Positions 13,864-26,824 of a DNA stretch of 64,000 bases are shown here, piece after piece. The position numbers were made by a program, and so were the translations under genes. The DNA is taken from the NCBI RefSeq assembly GCF_905475345.1, contig NC_066595.1, positions 7,291,001-7,355,000 on the forward strand. The letters run 5' to 3'. Position 1 is the first letter of the stretch; every line of letters starts with the position of its first letter. This stretch comes from Vespula vulgaris (taxonomy: Eukaryota; Arthropoda; Insecta; Hymenoptera; Vespidae). The notes below the pieces were generated by a model. It was not told the DNA's origin. It saw only the letters and a program-made list of their open reading frames with translations, and made no database searches.

Positions 13864-14797
13864 TTGTCAACCGTAAACGACAAAGTTTCTCCCTTAACGA
13901 CTAGACTACCTAAATGAAAACTTCGACTCGGGAGTCTCTACGATCTTCCAAGATCGAAGAAGAATACCTTGGGAAAAGTTTTAGAAACAAGAAAGTCACC
14001 TTTCGAGTGTCTTCGTTAGAATTTTTTTATCATTAACGTTATCGATTGTATTCATCGAATTCGACCGAATAATGCTCATACGAAATGACTAGAGAGAAAA
14101 GGGTTACGTCTTATTAAATTATTGTAAGAACGTGACTCGTAATTCCGTAGTATTTGTACGAGCTAAGAAAGATTACGATCGTAAAGGAAGACGACGAATC
14201 CTTATCGCGTTTCTATTGTTGCTGCAAATCGCTTTCGCGCTCGTTTAATCGTAAGAGAGAAAGAAGAAATTACAGGAGACAAGCATTCTAACACGCGACG
14301 AACGGATAGAGATATTTGCTCTTTGAAAGAGGCTACGAGAGGGGAAAAAGGAAAGAAAATGGAGAATTTTAACGAAGGGAAGTAAGGAAACTGTTTGTGG
14401 ATGGACGAATGGTGGCGAATCGAGCGACGAGAAAACGAAAAGAAGGGTCGTTTCGAAGGCCCTTGGAAAGGGAGTAAAGTAGCGTCGGGTTGCCGCGACC
14501 GGGTGGTGCCAGCTTGCACTCGGTGGTCGTGTCTCGATAGGGGAGCGGAGCGGAGCCGTATCCAAGCTGCGAGTAGAGTTGCCCGCGAGTAGAGGCGAGC
14601 AAAGGCGACTATCGACGACTAGGAACGGCCTCCCCCCGACATCCCCCTCGCCACCCCCACGGCTCCCGGCCACTACGGAGCCACTACGCCGTCGCTGCTA
14701 TACGCGAGGATTATAGTTTTTCTGGGGGGAGGGTGGTGGAGCGCCTTGCTTTCGAAAGGATGGTGATTGTGGAGCGTGGACAGAGTAGAGTTAGGCG

Positions 14798-14830
14798 TAT
14801 ATAAGGCCTGCCGGCCCGGCCCAAGTCAGT
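14798..14830 (+). promoter_or_regulatory. TATA box and initiator of gene A
   Basis: TATATAAG at 14798-14805 is followed by an arthropod-type initiator, TCAGT at 14826-14830, placing the A of the initiator about 30 nt after the TATA box. This gives a 5' leader of about 40 nt before the ATG at 14870. Confidence 0.8.
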
Positions 14831-14869
14831 CATTCACCGGACTACCAGCCCACCATACACACACCAAAC

Positions 14870-17713
14870 ATGAAGGCCTTTGTGAGTATCTACGGATTCC
14901 TCTGCGGGCTAAATTACGGGCTAAATTACGGGTTCAATTGCGGGCTCGATTACGAGCTTCGGTACGGGGTGTTCTTTTCACCGTACGGGGTGTATCGCTT
15001 ACTCATATTCGATTGATCGTCGCGTACTTGCCGTGCTCCAAGTAGAGTCGCGCTCTTTTATCTCATTTCATTATTTTCGTTTCTTATTTATCGCGTCATC
15101 TCGCTTGAAACTTTTTTCACTTTCCTATATGACTTTCCGGTTCCTCTCTGTGATCGTTTCTACGGTCACAGTTGTTTCGATCGTTTTAGTTCGAGCTAAA
15201 CTCAATATTCGTTCTTTCGATGGATAGTTCGATTTTCGCGTCAAGGAATAATCTCAAGCGCAGTAAACGCGACGCGTTAAAATGTCACGTATATAGTAGA
15301 ACGACGATTCAATGTCAGGGTTCGTCTTACCTTTTCTCTTTGTCGTCCTTTTAACTCGTCCGCGAAACTCGAAAGTAGACGCAGACGTATCGGCACCGTA
15401 CCTCTTACGACTTTCATTCATAAAATATGCAATCTGGTCGTCTAGTGCAAGTCAAAGTAAAACCGGTTGTAGTATCATCGCGCTCGTCATTGAAAAGGAA
15501 TCGTATCGACGACCGGTTACCGTCCTTGGTGAATCCTTCGGAGATTCTTTACCGACGAGTATATCGAGTATACCTTTCAATACGGACAGTCTACAATAGA
15601 TCCTGTTTTTCGCGAGAGTTCTAGACGTTGGAGATTACGAAATGCGATCTTTAGAGTCGGGAGGGTCGCGGGAACGTTCGGTCAGACTCGTCGCACGGCT
15701 CACCGCTCGCGAACCTTCGTTCCGCGTAAACGGGATGTGAAAGTTTCGAGAAGTCGTTAGATATGCATAATTCCAGGTCGCGAAGCGGTGCCATTTAAGT
15801 GCAACGTCTTAAAACGGCCGCGACACGCGAGTTCACGATTCGATCTAACGCACTTCCTTTCGAACGTAAAAATAAAGAAAAGTGGCGAATTTGTTCTCGG
15901 AAAGGAAAAAAAAATGAAAAGAAAAAAGAATAAACGAAAGAGGATTCCGAGTGAAACTCTGGCCGGTACGATTAATTATGAATCTCGTGCAATATCGTGC
16001 AATATCGTGCAATATCGTGGCTTCGATCGTGCGTTCAATTGCGTCGCTAGTTTAGTTTCGAGCGATTGCATAAAATCCAAGTCGACTTTTTTTTCTGCGG
16101 GTACACGAAAGCACCTATTAGCGAACGGTCGGTCAAGAATTTCTTCCCCTAATATGGTCCTGTCGCGTTAGGCGTGGTAACCAGGCCGAAGCGAGAGGGA
16201 GGCTGCCTTCGGAGGAGTGTCTCGTTAACTATGAGAAAATGCGATCGGTACGCTATCACTCCAATTACGAAACGTTACGGCACGACGTTACGAGGACTAG
16301 CCGCGAACGACACATTTCGTAAATACGTATGTATATATAATATATTTACATATGTATATATACGTATGTATACGTATAATATCATAGTTCGTGAACGCGA
16401 GACAAGAAAGAAGAGTGTTCGAATCGTATCTAATCGAAAGAGATCGGTCACAAAGATTGAGACGCGAAGGAACGGCTACTTCGAGCGGTTCGAAACGGAT
16501 TCCGTGAACGGAGTCACCGCGATTCCGAGTGAAAGCTAAACTGGCGCATGGACGGTAGTCGGTTCGTAATCGCCTGCGAGCCAATGAAAATAGAGATTCG
16601 CGTCGGTGATAGTCGGTAGTAGAGCGCTTCCGTAAACCGATATAGCTCGAATTGCGGCGTCATTTGATATAAGCGCGAGGGAAATCGGTTGGCGTAAGTG
16701 TATCGGAAGCTCGAGGCGAAGGACGACCGATCGGTTTGGGTCGGTCGGTTGTGGTCGAAGTTAGTAACAACCGGTTTCGTCCGTTGCAGATCGTGTTCGC
16801 CTGTCTAGCAGTAGCGACGGCCCGTGCCGGTATCGCACATGGTGGCATCGGCTACGGTGGTTACGGCGGTGCTGGTTTGGCCATCACTGGTCATGGAGGT
16901 CTCGGCGGAGGTGCCGGTCTCAGCGGTGGACTCGCAGCTGGTGCTGGAACCGCTGCCTCCCTCCAGGGTGGTGCCTCCAGCTTGGGATCTGGTGGTCTTG
17001 GTGCTAGCTACGCTGCTGGTGCCGCGGCGGCTGCTGGAGCTGCTGGAGTTCAACAGATCGTTTCCGGAGGAGTAGCAGGTGGCAGGGCCGACATCGGACC
17101 GGCTGAAGGACCCAAGGCTAACGTAGGACCCCAGACTGGCCCATCCGATCTCGCTGGACCCCAGGAAGGTGCCAAGTCCGTAGGTGGACCTCGTACCGGA
17201 CCATCCAGCTTGGTAGGACCTGCTGCTGGACCATCCACCCTCGTAGGACCCTCTCAGGGAACCGCCACCCTCGTCGGACCATCCCAGGCTACCGCTAGCC
17301 TTGTAGGACCTAGCTACGGTGGAGTTGCCTTCTACGCTGGTGCTGGTGGAATCAACGGTGACGATGGAAGCTCTGGCTCTGCTGCCGCTGCCGCTCCTGG
17401 TGGTGGTGCCGGACTTGGTGGTAAATATCTCTCTTCGTTCGCCCGACGATCACCTAGAATTAGTTAAAGAGTCTCATCTCCTATTTCCTACCTATTTTCT
17501 CCTCGAACAGGACTCGCTTTGGGAGGTGCCGCTCTCGGTGCTGGTCTTGGTGGCCCTGGTGCCATCGCTGTCATCGGAGGTGGACCTGGAATCGCTGGTG
17601 GCATCGGCGGACATGACGCCGGAGTTGCTGTGATCAATGGACCATCTGGCGCCATCCACGCCGGACTCGGCTCCCACGGAGCTATCATCCCCGCACCAAT
17701 TGCCAAGTGGTAG
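14870..17713 (+). CDS. Gene A: secreted Gly/Ala-rich GP-repeat protein, cuticle-like
   Basis: Spliced gene reconstructed as exons 14870-14881, 16790-17420 and 17511-17713, giving about 281 residues. The first exon codes only MKAF, followed by GTGAGT; the second opens after a CAG acceptor and completes a signal peptide (cleavage near residues 15-17). The mature part has a Gly/Tyr/His-rich start, an Ala/Gly middle, then roughly nine units resembling LVGPxxGPS at about residues 103-182. A second Gly-rich part follows, ending in PIAKW. Intron 2 is phase 1 and splits a Gly codon, as in the paralogues downstream. The family resembles insect structural cuticle proteins such as bee apidermins, so the role is inferred to be extracellular and structural; no Rebers-Riddiford or chitin-binding Cys domain is visible. 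A candidate poly(A) signal lies at 19097-19102, which would make a 1.4 kb 3' UTR. Confidence 0.85.
14904..14975. repeat. Degenerate 12-bp tandem repeat
   Basis: Six 12-bp units related to ACGGGCTAAATT. The first three are nearly identical and the last ones decayed. It starts 22 bp into intron 1 of gene A. Confidence 0.85.
15981..16020. repeat. 10-bp tandem repeat
   Basis: Four tandem copies of AATATCGTGC; the first copy has one change and the last ends in G. It lies inside intron 1 of gene A. Confidence 0.9.
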
Positions 17714-18007
17714 ACGGTTCAAGACCCCAGCGATCTCGGCTCGGCGACGGCGGCAAACCCACCACAGTCACTCACCGGTCTCCGGACGATCCTCAAACGC
17801 GCTCACAACGTCTTCTTCCCAAAGCTTCGTCCAACCTCGGAACATGGTAGGAACGCGCATCGGTCTTAAAGTGGTATAGCCTCTATACTATATTCGGTGG
17901 TAGGATGCGCTCGGCGCAACGGGATCTTCGCTTCGACGAAAGATCCCGTTGTTTCACCGATCCGTCCTAGCCTCCCCTCGATGGATAGGCCGGCTCGTAT
18001 CGGCCTC

Positions 18008-18030
18008 GAGAGAAAGAGAGTGAAAGAGAG

Positions 18031-18072
<42 letters not shown>

Positions 18073-18180
18073 TGAGAGACGGAGCGAAAGAGAGAAATCT
18101 AGTATCGGAATGAGAGAAAGAGAGAAAGAGAGAGAGAGAGAGAAAGAGAGAGAAAGGAAGAGAGAAATAGAGAAAGGGAA
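18008..18180. repeat. Interrupted (GA)n tract
   Basis: A GA/GAAA-rich purine tract in two blocks separated by about 30 bp of unique sequence. Open frames through it on both strands are repeat artefacts. Confidence 0.9.
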
Positions 18181-18708
18181 AACGCATCGTGAGCCCGGCC
18201 ACTCGTGATTCGCGGTACACTTTCCTTCTTTTGGAAATTTAGTCAATTGTCGCTTCGCACGACCACAAAAATCGGTCGTTACCGCGGTCGCCGGGCTCGA
18301 GATCTCGCGTACCCACGAGCCGGTCAGGAATCAGCCGCGTCTAACGAGATCTAACGGCGCGAGCTAATTGCGAGCTATACGCTAGCACGATCGACCGGCC
18401 GCCGCTCTCGGCCATGCTCTCGGCAAGTGGACAAGCTTTGGCGCTTCGTCGTCGGACCAACTGGGTCTGTTCTGTTTTCTGAACACCCACCGTTGCTCCG
18501 GCTCGAACTCTTTTTCTTCTTTCTATGTCTTCCACCATCCGTAAGGCCGCTCTTCGCGCACACACATACACACACTTTTTTTTATTACTCTTCTCTCCCT
18601 CGAGCGGGGCTCGACGCCTCGTGTGTTGTTATACTTACTGCCGCACCCAAGCATACATATTATTATTACATTGCTCGTCCATGCGCATTATATGTCTCTT
18701 CTCTTTTT

Positions 18709-18860
18709 ATATATATATATAAATATGTATACATACTACTACTACTATTCTACTTTTCTTCGCGTATCTATATATATATATATATATATAAACACATTGC
18801 CACACACGCGCGCACACACACCATTACCATATGTGTATTCGTACATATACACACACTACA
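18709..18860. repeat. TA and CA simple repeats
   Basis: (TA) runs at about 18709-18721 and 18769-18791, with interspersed CA/CG and TAC runs downstream. Confidence 0.85.
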
Positions 18861-20585
18861 CATATATTATATTATTATGTTTATATGTTAGTGAAAAGGA
18901 GAGACCGGTAGATTATGGTAGGTCAGCCCTTCCCGTGAGCGAACGAATGTATATAGATGGCGCGCCGCCGCCGGCCCCCGACCCCGCCCGCCCTCGTCAT
19001 ACCCTTTCTTTGCGATCACGACTAGCACCCCACCACCACCATAGATAGATACCACGTATTTATAGCGTTTATACATTTATACAATACTTTATATAAAATA
19101 AAGCATCAGTATTTAAAACCTTTTTCATTCATTCTCGTGTCAACCTCGTCTTTGGACTATTATATCGTAAGAAATTTATTTTTTATATTAAAAGATGTCT
19201 CGTCGATAGCAACGATCGAGTACAAACGAATGACTCAATCGAGAACTACTTTCATTTCTTACCAAATATTTATCTATTTTAAACCACTTATTGCGACGTA
19301 GACTTCGAAACGATATCGATATTACACTTCTACTCGAGAATGATACGAAAAATTAAAAAAAGAATCGTTCATTTTATCCGTTTACTTTGTCAAAAGTGTA
19401 CTCTCCGATTGGTAAACAAAGGGAAGTAGAAAAGAAAATAATTCGTTTCAACGTTCTCGCTTATTGTATAAATATAGATATAACAAAACTTCATCTTTTT
19501 ATTTCTTTTCTTATTTTTTTCATGAGAAAATCCCATTCAATATCGTTTTTTAGTTCCATTCTTCCGTTTTAATCTGTCGGAATAATGACGGCGGATATCG
19601 ATTAATCGATAGACCAAATTTCGTAGAAATACTATAGAAATCCGAAGAAAGAGAAAAGCCCAAAAGATCACGTTCCAATTTGTCCACGCAGATGATCGAT
19701 TAATCATCGAAGCGAAATCCTCGTTTCTAGAGATACAAGGTATAACTGTCTTTTGTGATTTATAATAGTCAGATTTTGTTTCATTGAGATTAAATGAAAT
19801 CATATAGGATTGTTCGTTGTTTTTCATGTACCTAGCATCGAAGTTTTCTTTCGAATACTCGAATATTCAGCTTTTTCTAAATTTTCTTTAGCTAGCTTCT
19901 TTTTCGTCGTTTTTCACGAATCGACGAAATATGTCAAGCTCAAAGAAAAAGAGGGAAAGAGAGAGAGATTCCTCAATAACTTGTAAAAACATTTCATTTC
20001 ACTATTCGAGAAATATAATTTCCTTTTCGAGAAAAAATTCTGAAATGCGACGAATGAAACGATAAAATAATGTTCTCTCTCTCTTTTTCTCTCTAACGAC
20101 GTATTCCAAAATATATTAGTAACATTTAACGATATTTTTACTTCTTTTTTGTTCATAAATACCGAGCCAGGAAACCATTTATCCCAATTGTTCAGAGAAT
20201 CTTCGAAAAGCTTTACTCAAACAGGAATCAAATTTCAAGTTTGATTTATTCTCTTTAAAGAAAATTCTATTTTTCTTTTTTTCTTCTTTTTTTTTCCACA
20301 ATGACGAGAGAAAATCATTAGGTTAAAATTTAAGAGTATCCATTACTTGCTATTAATTCATACAGATAGATCTATTAGGAAACACATGTATGCATAACGA
20401 TAGTGGTTTCATAATGTTTACAAACATTTTGAATCTCGAAGCTTTCGCGTAAAATAACAGAAGGCTTTCAGTAAGGTTAGTCGTATGAAACGGAGCGTAT
20501 CTATACCGGAATATTCCAAGTTCTGCTTAACGGTTCACTTCCTTATTTCCCAGGAGACACTCATCCTTATTAGATGCTTCACGAA

Positions 20586-20592
<7 letters not shown>

Positions 20593-20624
<32 letters not shown>
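20593..20624. repeat. (TA)n microsatellite
   Basis: A 32 bp uninterrupted TA run flanked by short TG/CA steps. Confidence 0.95.
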
Positions 20625-20630
<6 letters not shown>

Positions 20631-22278
20631 CATGTATATTGTACATATAATTTAAATACATTTATAATAATACTTTAACTATTTAAACCACGACCATCAT
20701 ATTTGTTCACTCGTGCGACTTAAATAAAATAGATCCGTTTTCTGATAGTTCTATTCTAGTCGTAGATATAGAATGTGATTAGAGAAACGAGTCATCCAGG
20801 AACCGAACCAACAACACTTTCTATTGGCATAACGCGAAAAGATTTCTCCGTTTATAGATTTCATGCGATGGCAAAGATTCATCGATAGAATATATTTTCT
20901 TTTATTTTGCTTTTTTTTCGAAATTAAATAAAAATCTTTTAATTAAATATAAGTTAATTCTTTTTTATTCTTTCAGAAAAACGATTAAAAACTGATATAC
21001 AGCAATACGTCTATCATTTCGATTCGATAAATCACGATTCAACGATCTACGGCATTTCATTCGAAAGTAATTAACCAATAAGTTTTAATTAACATTTAAT
21101 AAATTATAATGAGAGAGCAGTGATCATTTATGTTTCGTTAGGTATTATTTAGCTACTGTATCTTTCTTATATACGTAACCGAGATTAATGACTGAATTCC
21201 TGTGAAATCGTTTAAGCGAATGTCTCGAGATATAAATAATGCCTTCGTTCTCTCTTTTCGCGATATATTGCCTTAGCGTTCTTTATGTATCGTTTGTTTC
21301 GTCATATATTACGAAAATGTATAATCCAGGTGAAAGATTTTCTTCGTTATTAGGATTCTTTTGAAGTTAAAAAAAATTTAGAGCTATAAGAAGTAATCCT
21401 CGAACTTATAAAATTTATAATAGTATTGAACGTTCTGTTTGATAATGATATTTCTGAAATTGTAATATTTATAACATTGTATTATGCTAAAAAAAATTTG
21501 TTTGTTAATATTACGACACGTAATATTTAATTACAATTGATTACAACAGATTTCATATTTATATAAAGTGCTTATTAAAAAATTGAAAGAAAATAATAAG
21601 AAAAATATTGTTGGTATTGACAGACGTATGGAAAAGTTTTCATGTTTTCCTCGATATTTTAATATATTATTTTTTTTAATGTTTTTTGTAATATAATTTG
21701 GTCATAAACATGACAACGTTTATGTAATAAATTTTCTCTTTATTTCTGAATATTATTTATTTTCTTTCTATTCGTCTATTATATTTATAATGTAATAGAA
21801 ACAGCGATTCTATTAGTAATGAAATAACGAAAACATATTTCTATTATTATAAAAGAAGAGTGAATTGAGCGTTTCTTTGTTTCTTATTTAAATACCAATA
21901 TTTTATAAACGTAATAAATCTTATTGTAAAAAAAGTGATCTTGAAATTATTCAACTTGATCTTAGCAATAAATCTTTATAATTTTTACTTATATAGTCTT
22001 TTCGTTGACAATAATTAATGCATATTTGCATCATTAAATATACATATATTATTCTTGAAATATGTATCTGTTTTCATATAAATGTCGATCAGAAATTTTT
22101 TAATATTTTTTGTTCTAATCATTCATTCAATAAAAAAATGCTATTTTTATGATATATGATAATTTAAGTACACTTGAATTATTAGATAGTTATTCAACGT
22201 GGGATAACATTATAATTAATAATATAATTTTATATATAATATAAAACATATTTTTTATTATAATATAATAAAATTCAT

Positions 22279-22281
<3 letters not shown>

Positions 22282-22316
<35 letters not shown>
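22282..22316. repeat. (AT)n microsatellite
   Basis: A 35 bp AT run within very AT-rich spacer. Confidence 0.95.
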
Positions 22317-22322
<6 letters not shown>

Positions 22323-23861
22323 TCACATTGTTGATATCGTCGTTCAAAGTATAATCCATCTCTTCAATTACAAGATATAGATGACAAAAAATAGCTAATC
22401 CTTATACCACCAATGCATAAACTATCGCCGTTTTCTTTTCTTCTTTTCTTTTTAATATAAAGATAAACTTGACAAAAAGTGAGTAAGTAATCCTTACCCA
22501 AGCATTGTAAAGATCTGTGTAAGCGCTTACGATGTGACAACTTTAATGCTTCGCGTAAAAATTGTGAATTAAAGAGAATTATAAATTAATACATCTGATA
22601 TGTATAAAATGCAAGATAGAGCAACGTTTATTAAACGAAATCGATATTTTTCATTGTAGAAATAAAAAGAATGGGCACGTGTGTGTTCATTATTCTTTCC
22701 TTGTCAATATTGTACGATACGTATTCGATATTTGATGAGAATCCGTAATATACCTCGATATTTTATAATTTATATGATTAGGAATCGATTATCGCAAAGA
22801 ATATATACATTTTTTTTTGCAGAGGATTACTACGTTGCATTTATAAACGTTCTGATCTGATATCTATGTTAATAGTAGAATATTTATCGCGCGAAATGTC
22901 GGTCATATGTTAGCAAATTTACGAGATTTTTTTACGTTTTGATAAAACTTCATGGATCGTAATTTATTCGAATAAATGAAGATTACGTCGCAATACTAAA
23001 AAATACCAACAATAAAATAAGTAACTAAAAAAACAGAACTTATTACAAGATTTATGTATATGTGCTAAAGAGTAATAAACGATATAAACGTAATTTCAAT
23101 GCGAGCGTTTAAGAACAGAAAAAAAAAAGAAAAGAAAAACATTTCGTAATTCCTGCCATTAAATGGTTAGAATTCAAGCAAGCCTATAGTAATGACCGAT
23201 CGAAGAGGCGTAGTCCTTTCACTCTCGAGGGTGGTAATTACTATGAAAGAACATTCTTAGAAGAGTTTGTTTACAAGTTATTATGACACAGAAGAGTTTT
23301 TTCGGCCAAGGTCATTAGATATCTCTGAGAAATATTAAAGTTCTACTATGTAGCATACTTCCATTAATTCAACCTCCACGATTTCTCATGATCTCTTCGT
23401 ATCATTAGATAATTATGTAAATTAATGAAGTTTTCTCATTAATAATATCAACGTAAACTAAATCTAAGGTAGAATCAACGTGCATTAATTCGAATTCAAG
23501 TCGTTCCGAATTTCCACATCTGTCGAACTTTCACGAAAGTGGTAACATAACGTAGTAATCGTTATCGCAAACGCTTTCGGCCACGGATCCCACAATGAGG
23601 TATGATCGGAGGTTACTCCCATAAACCATAACGATTGCGTCGAGTCCGGTGGTGTGAGCACGGCAGACAATGACTGGAAATGTCAGTCTCACCATTAACA
23701 TCGATCACGTTCAATCGTGGTGTTCTTCCGATGAACACGAATCTACGAATTTCAGAGCGAGATTTCTCGTTCTTCGGATAAAATCGAGAATCGATGCTAC
23801 ACCACCCATAAAAAGGTGCCAATCGAATGGAACTAGATCGGCTACGATCTCTCTGTCTCTC

Positions 23862-23865
<4 letters not shown>

Positions 23866-23898
<33 letters not shown>
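23866..23898. repeat. (CT)n microsatellite
   Basis: A 33 bp CT run preceded by imperfect CTCTGT units. Confidence 0.95.
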
Positions 23899-23902
<4 letters not shown>

Positions 23903-25370
23903 CTCTTTCTATCTCTTTTCTCTTTGTTACACGTCATTTTAAAGGTCGACAATTCACCTCTTACGAGCTTCTTTGTCTTCTATGAACTTTAATCGTAGAA
24001 ATACTAGCGGACATTAGATATCTCATTTCCTTCGTAACATGAGATACTTAGTAAATTACGTTAAATCGAGAACATTAACGATATACACGATAGAACTTTT
24101 TTTCTTTATATAAATATTTGCGATATCTCGATGTGTTTCTAGTTTAATAGATCGCGGTAACCTTAAAGCATAAAATTACGGGAATCACGACGAAGAGAAT
24201 CTTTCGATGGTAGTTTATAACTCTTGAATTAATATTTTTTAAAAGCAACGAATATAGGTAACTAAGTCGATATTATTTTTTAAGTTTAAGATAATATCAG
24301 AGAAGCTAGATGAAAGTGCACTTTGAAGAAACTAGAACAGTTCGGATCGCACGATATTTCGCGATTTAAAGGTCGAAGTCGTACTTTGCTATGAGAATCC
24401 TATTAATTATTGAGAACCTCTCAGTCTTTCTCTCTCTCTCTCTCTCTCTCTTCCACGTACTCGACATTGACTTAATGCGAAAAGCATATAATTTTAGTCT
24501 TCTAAACTATTTAGATCGTGATATAATGTTATATGGTGCAGTCATTTAGAAATTCTTTTTATCGAAAGAGAAAAGTTTCCATCGTTTCATCTGTTGAAGC
24601 GTTAAGAAGATCCACGACTCTGATATTTCATTGAAACATCTCGATGGAAACTTGTGCTACCTTTGAAAGTAACGTTCAAAAACTCCTCGCGGCGCTTTGA
24701 TTTTGCGGTCGCTTTAATCTCATCCTATTAAAAAGTATAAGAAAATTGAAGAGTTATTTTACGAAACGGAATAGATTTTACTATATAGGTTTCAGATTTC
24801 CCAACTCATCATTTTATCTAAATATTTATCCGTCGTTATAATTCACGCAAAAGCAACACGTACGATCCTTTCCTACGATATACATAAGTTAATAATAGTT
24901 AATAGTCTATTAATTATGGAACATAATTACGAGAGAACTGAATAACAAGGGAATGCGATATAATATCGATTATACCGAAAACTAATAATTATTCGCTCGG
25001 AGTTGTCATTGTATTGACAAATAAATCGTTTAAACTTCGTCAATGAGATAACTAATTAATAAGCACGAGCTAGCGATTGAATATTTCGTAAATAATGAAA
25101 TGATTATTAGTCAATTAAACAAAGTCATTAATAGGTGAATTCGAAGTAGATAGTAGGTAGATAACTATAGATATCCAAAGGAAACGTTTAGCATAATTTT
25201 CACGGGATTTACTATTCTTGAACGACTCGAAGGTCATACACAAGAGGACCATATCCCAAGGGTGGGTGTGCCGGATGACGAGCTTCTTGCACAATGCTCG
25301 AGTCACCACCATCAACGAATATGATTTGAAGGGATCAACGGGGGCGCGGTCGAGATTCTACAGCAGTAGG

Positions 25371-25377
25371 TATATAA
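25371..25377 (+). promoter_or_regulatory. TATA box of gene B
   Basis: TATATAA 51 nt before the ATG of gene B, leaving room for a leader of roughly 25 nt. The same TATA-to-ATG compactness is seen for the other cluster genes. Confidence 0.75.
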
Positions 25378-25427
25378 ACTCCGACGAAGAAAACCGTAGA
25401 TACACTCAACGATCAGAGCTCGGCAAG

Positions 25428-26824
25428 ATGAAAGCCCTCCTCGTAAGTACACATTCCATCTTTTATTCCATTTCTCAAACTCCATTAATTTTTTTTCTCT
25501 CGATGATCCGTCGATATTTACAATGTTTTTAAAATTCTATTAATCGATTGATTCGTTTTACTCGATTGAAATCAGTATTAAATTCGTATCTTTTAAGTGT
25601 TACTTTTCCGCCACGAAATCAATTATTAATTCATATCCGACGAGCCATTTTTGTGTTAAGTATTTAGTCATTAGAGTTTTATAGATATTATATAATTTTT
25701 TTAGGATTAGAGTTATAGAAAATTAAATGTTATGAAAAGTTTGGAAAAGATCAAATTCAAACTCACCGAACAAAAGTTCATATCTCAGGCGATCGTCCTC
25801 GTGCTGTGCACATACGCTACCGGATCACCATTCTCGCGACAACGTCGAGAAATTTACGCTGGTTATGGACATGGTTATCACGCTGGGTATCCTGGACATG
25901 GTGTCGCCTTGGCAGGACCATTACTAGGTCATACAAGTGTGGCTGGTCCTCGCGTCGGAGCATCCGTTCTTTCCGGACCTTCGATTGGACCAGCCAAATT
26001 ATCCGGCTCTGCTTCTGGACCGGTTCACGTATCTGGTGCTGTCGCTGGACCAGCCGTCGTTACTGCTTCCGTTGCTGGACCTGCATATGTCGAAGGTTAC
26101 AATGGAGCATACGATGGAGGATACTATACTTCTCCTTCTCTCGCCGGTAACCAATTATTTATCTTTTCTTAATATACATCTTGCCTATTCTATTTATTAT
26201 ATTTTATAATTTATTATATATTTTGTATTCTATTTATTATTTTATAGATTACTATATGATTTATAGATATAATATATTAAATAATCAAAATGTTGAATAC
26301 TGAAAGAATCTTACATCATTCGATATAAATCATCCATCATCTTCTATCAATTTTCTTTTTGTTTTTGTAGATAATAGATACAAAAGAATTTATAATCGTA
26401 CTTCTTTCCATCAAATTTTACTATTATTCGAATATTTTCGGTATATTATGATAGAAATTTGAAGAAGGTTTTGTATAAATCCTACAGAATTGAGTGACAG
26501 TCGTTTAACGTGTTAACTCTAAAGCAATTAAGCAACGTTAATAATTCACTCGTAGGCTATGGTTACACGGGTTCTCCCGGCTATGTCGGTTACACGGGAT
26601 ACGCAGGACACGCAGGATACGCAGGACACGCAGGACACGGTGTGGTCCTCGCAGGACCTGCGTCCCACGGTGCCGTCGTATCAGGACCTCATTCTGGCGG
26701 CTCGGCCGTCGCCGGTCCTCATGCCGGTTCGGTGATCATCGCCGGTCCCTCGGGAAAAATCACAGCTCATGGTGCCGGGTACGGTGGCGTTCATGCTGGA
26801 TTACATAATCACGGTCATTGGTAA
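25428..26824 (+). CDS. Gene B: secreted Gly/Tyr/His-rich GP-repeat protein, cuticle-like
   Basis: Exons 25428-25442, 25789-26146 and 26556-26824 join to about 213 residues. Exon 1 codes MKALL before GTAAGT; exon 2 completes the signal peptide (cleavage near residue 17). A basic motif RQRR follows at residues 22-25, a possible furin-type site. Next come GYGHGYH-type repeats, then six to seven (V/L)xGPxxG units including a VSGAVAGPAVVTASVAGP block shared with genes C and E. The phase-1 intron splits a Gly codon. The last exon has GY(A/T)GHAG repeats, more GP units, and ends HNHGHW. The His/Tyr/Gly-rich parts recall sclerotised cuticle proteins; function is inferred as structural. A poly(A) signal lies at 27207-27212. 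Confidence 0.87.

Larger units (their letters stand above)
1..14797. other. Gene-poor upstream region
   Basis: No coding region can be supported in this stretch on either strand. Open frames here are short, of low complexity, or run through simple repeats. It holds several microsatellites listed separately, AT-rich spacer, and CpG-richer islands near 2.64-3.0 kb, 4.4-5.2 kb and 12.9-13.2 kb. The last contains a TATA-like box followed by a splice-donor-like site, so an unseen 5' non-coding exon of some gene is possible. A distal enhancer role for the cluster that starts at 14.8 kb is equally possible and cannot be tested by reading. Confidence 0.5.
14882..16789 (+). other. First intron of gene A
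   Basis: A 1.9 kb phase-0 intron between GTGAGT and TTGCAG. It contains a tandem 12-mer near its 5' end, a tandem 10-mer at 15981-16020 and long open frames caused by its CpG-rich composition. No conserved coding sequence was recognised. Long first introns behind micro-exons are a frequent place for enhancers in insect cuticle genes (general knowledge, not shown here). Confidence 0.7.
17714..19102 (+). other. Probable 3' UTR of gene A
   Basis: No AATAAA was noticed between the stop codon and 19097. The stretch holds an interrupted (GA) tract at about 18008-18180, CA and TA simple repeats at 18560-18860, and a CpG-rich stretch near 18955-19030. An earlier, non-canonical poly(A) site is possible. 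Confidence 0.4.
19103..25370. other. AT-rich intergenic region
   Basis: About 6.3 kb between genes A and B with no supportable gene. The 20.2-23.2 kb part is especially AT-rich, with almost no open frame of useful length. Simple repeats at 20593-20624, 22282-22316, 23866-23898 and about 24427-24450 are the only structured elements noticed. Confidence 0.6.
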
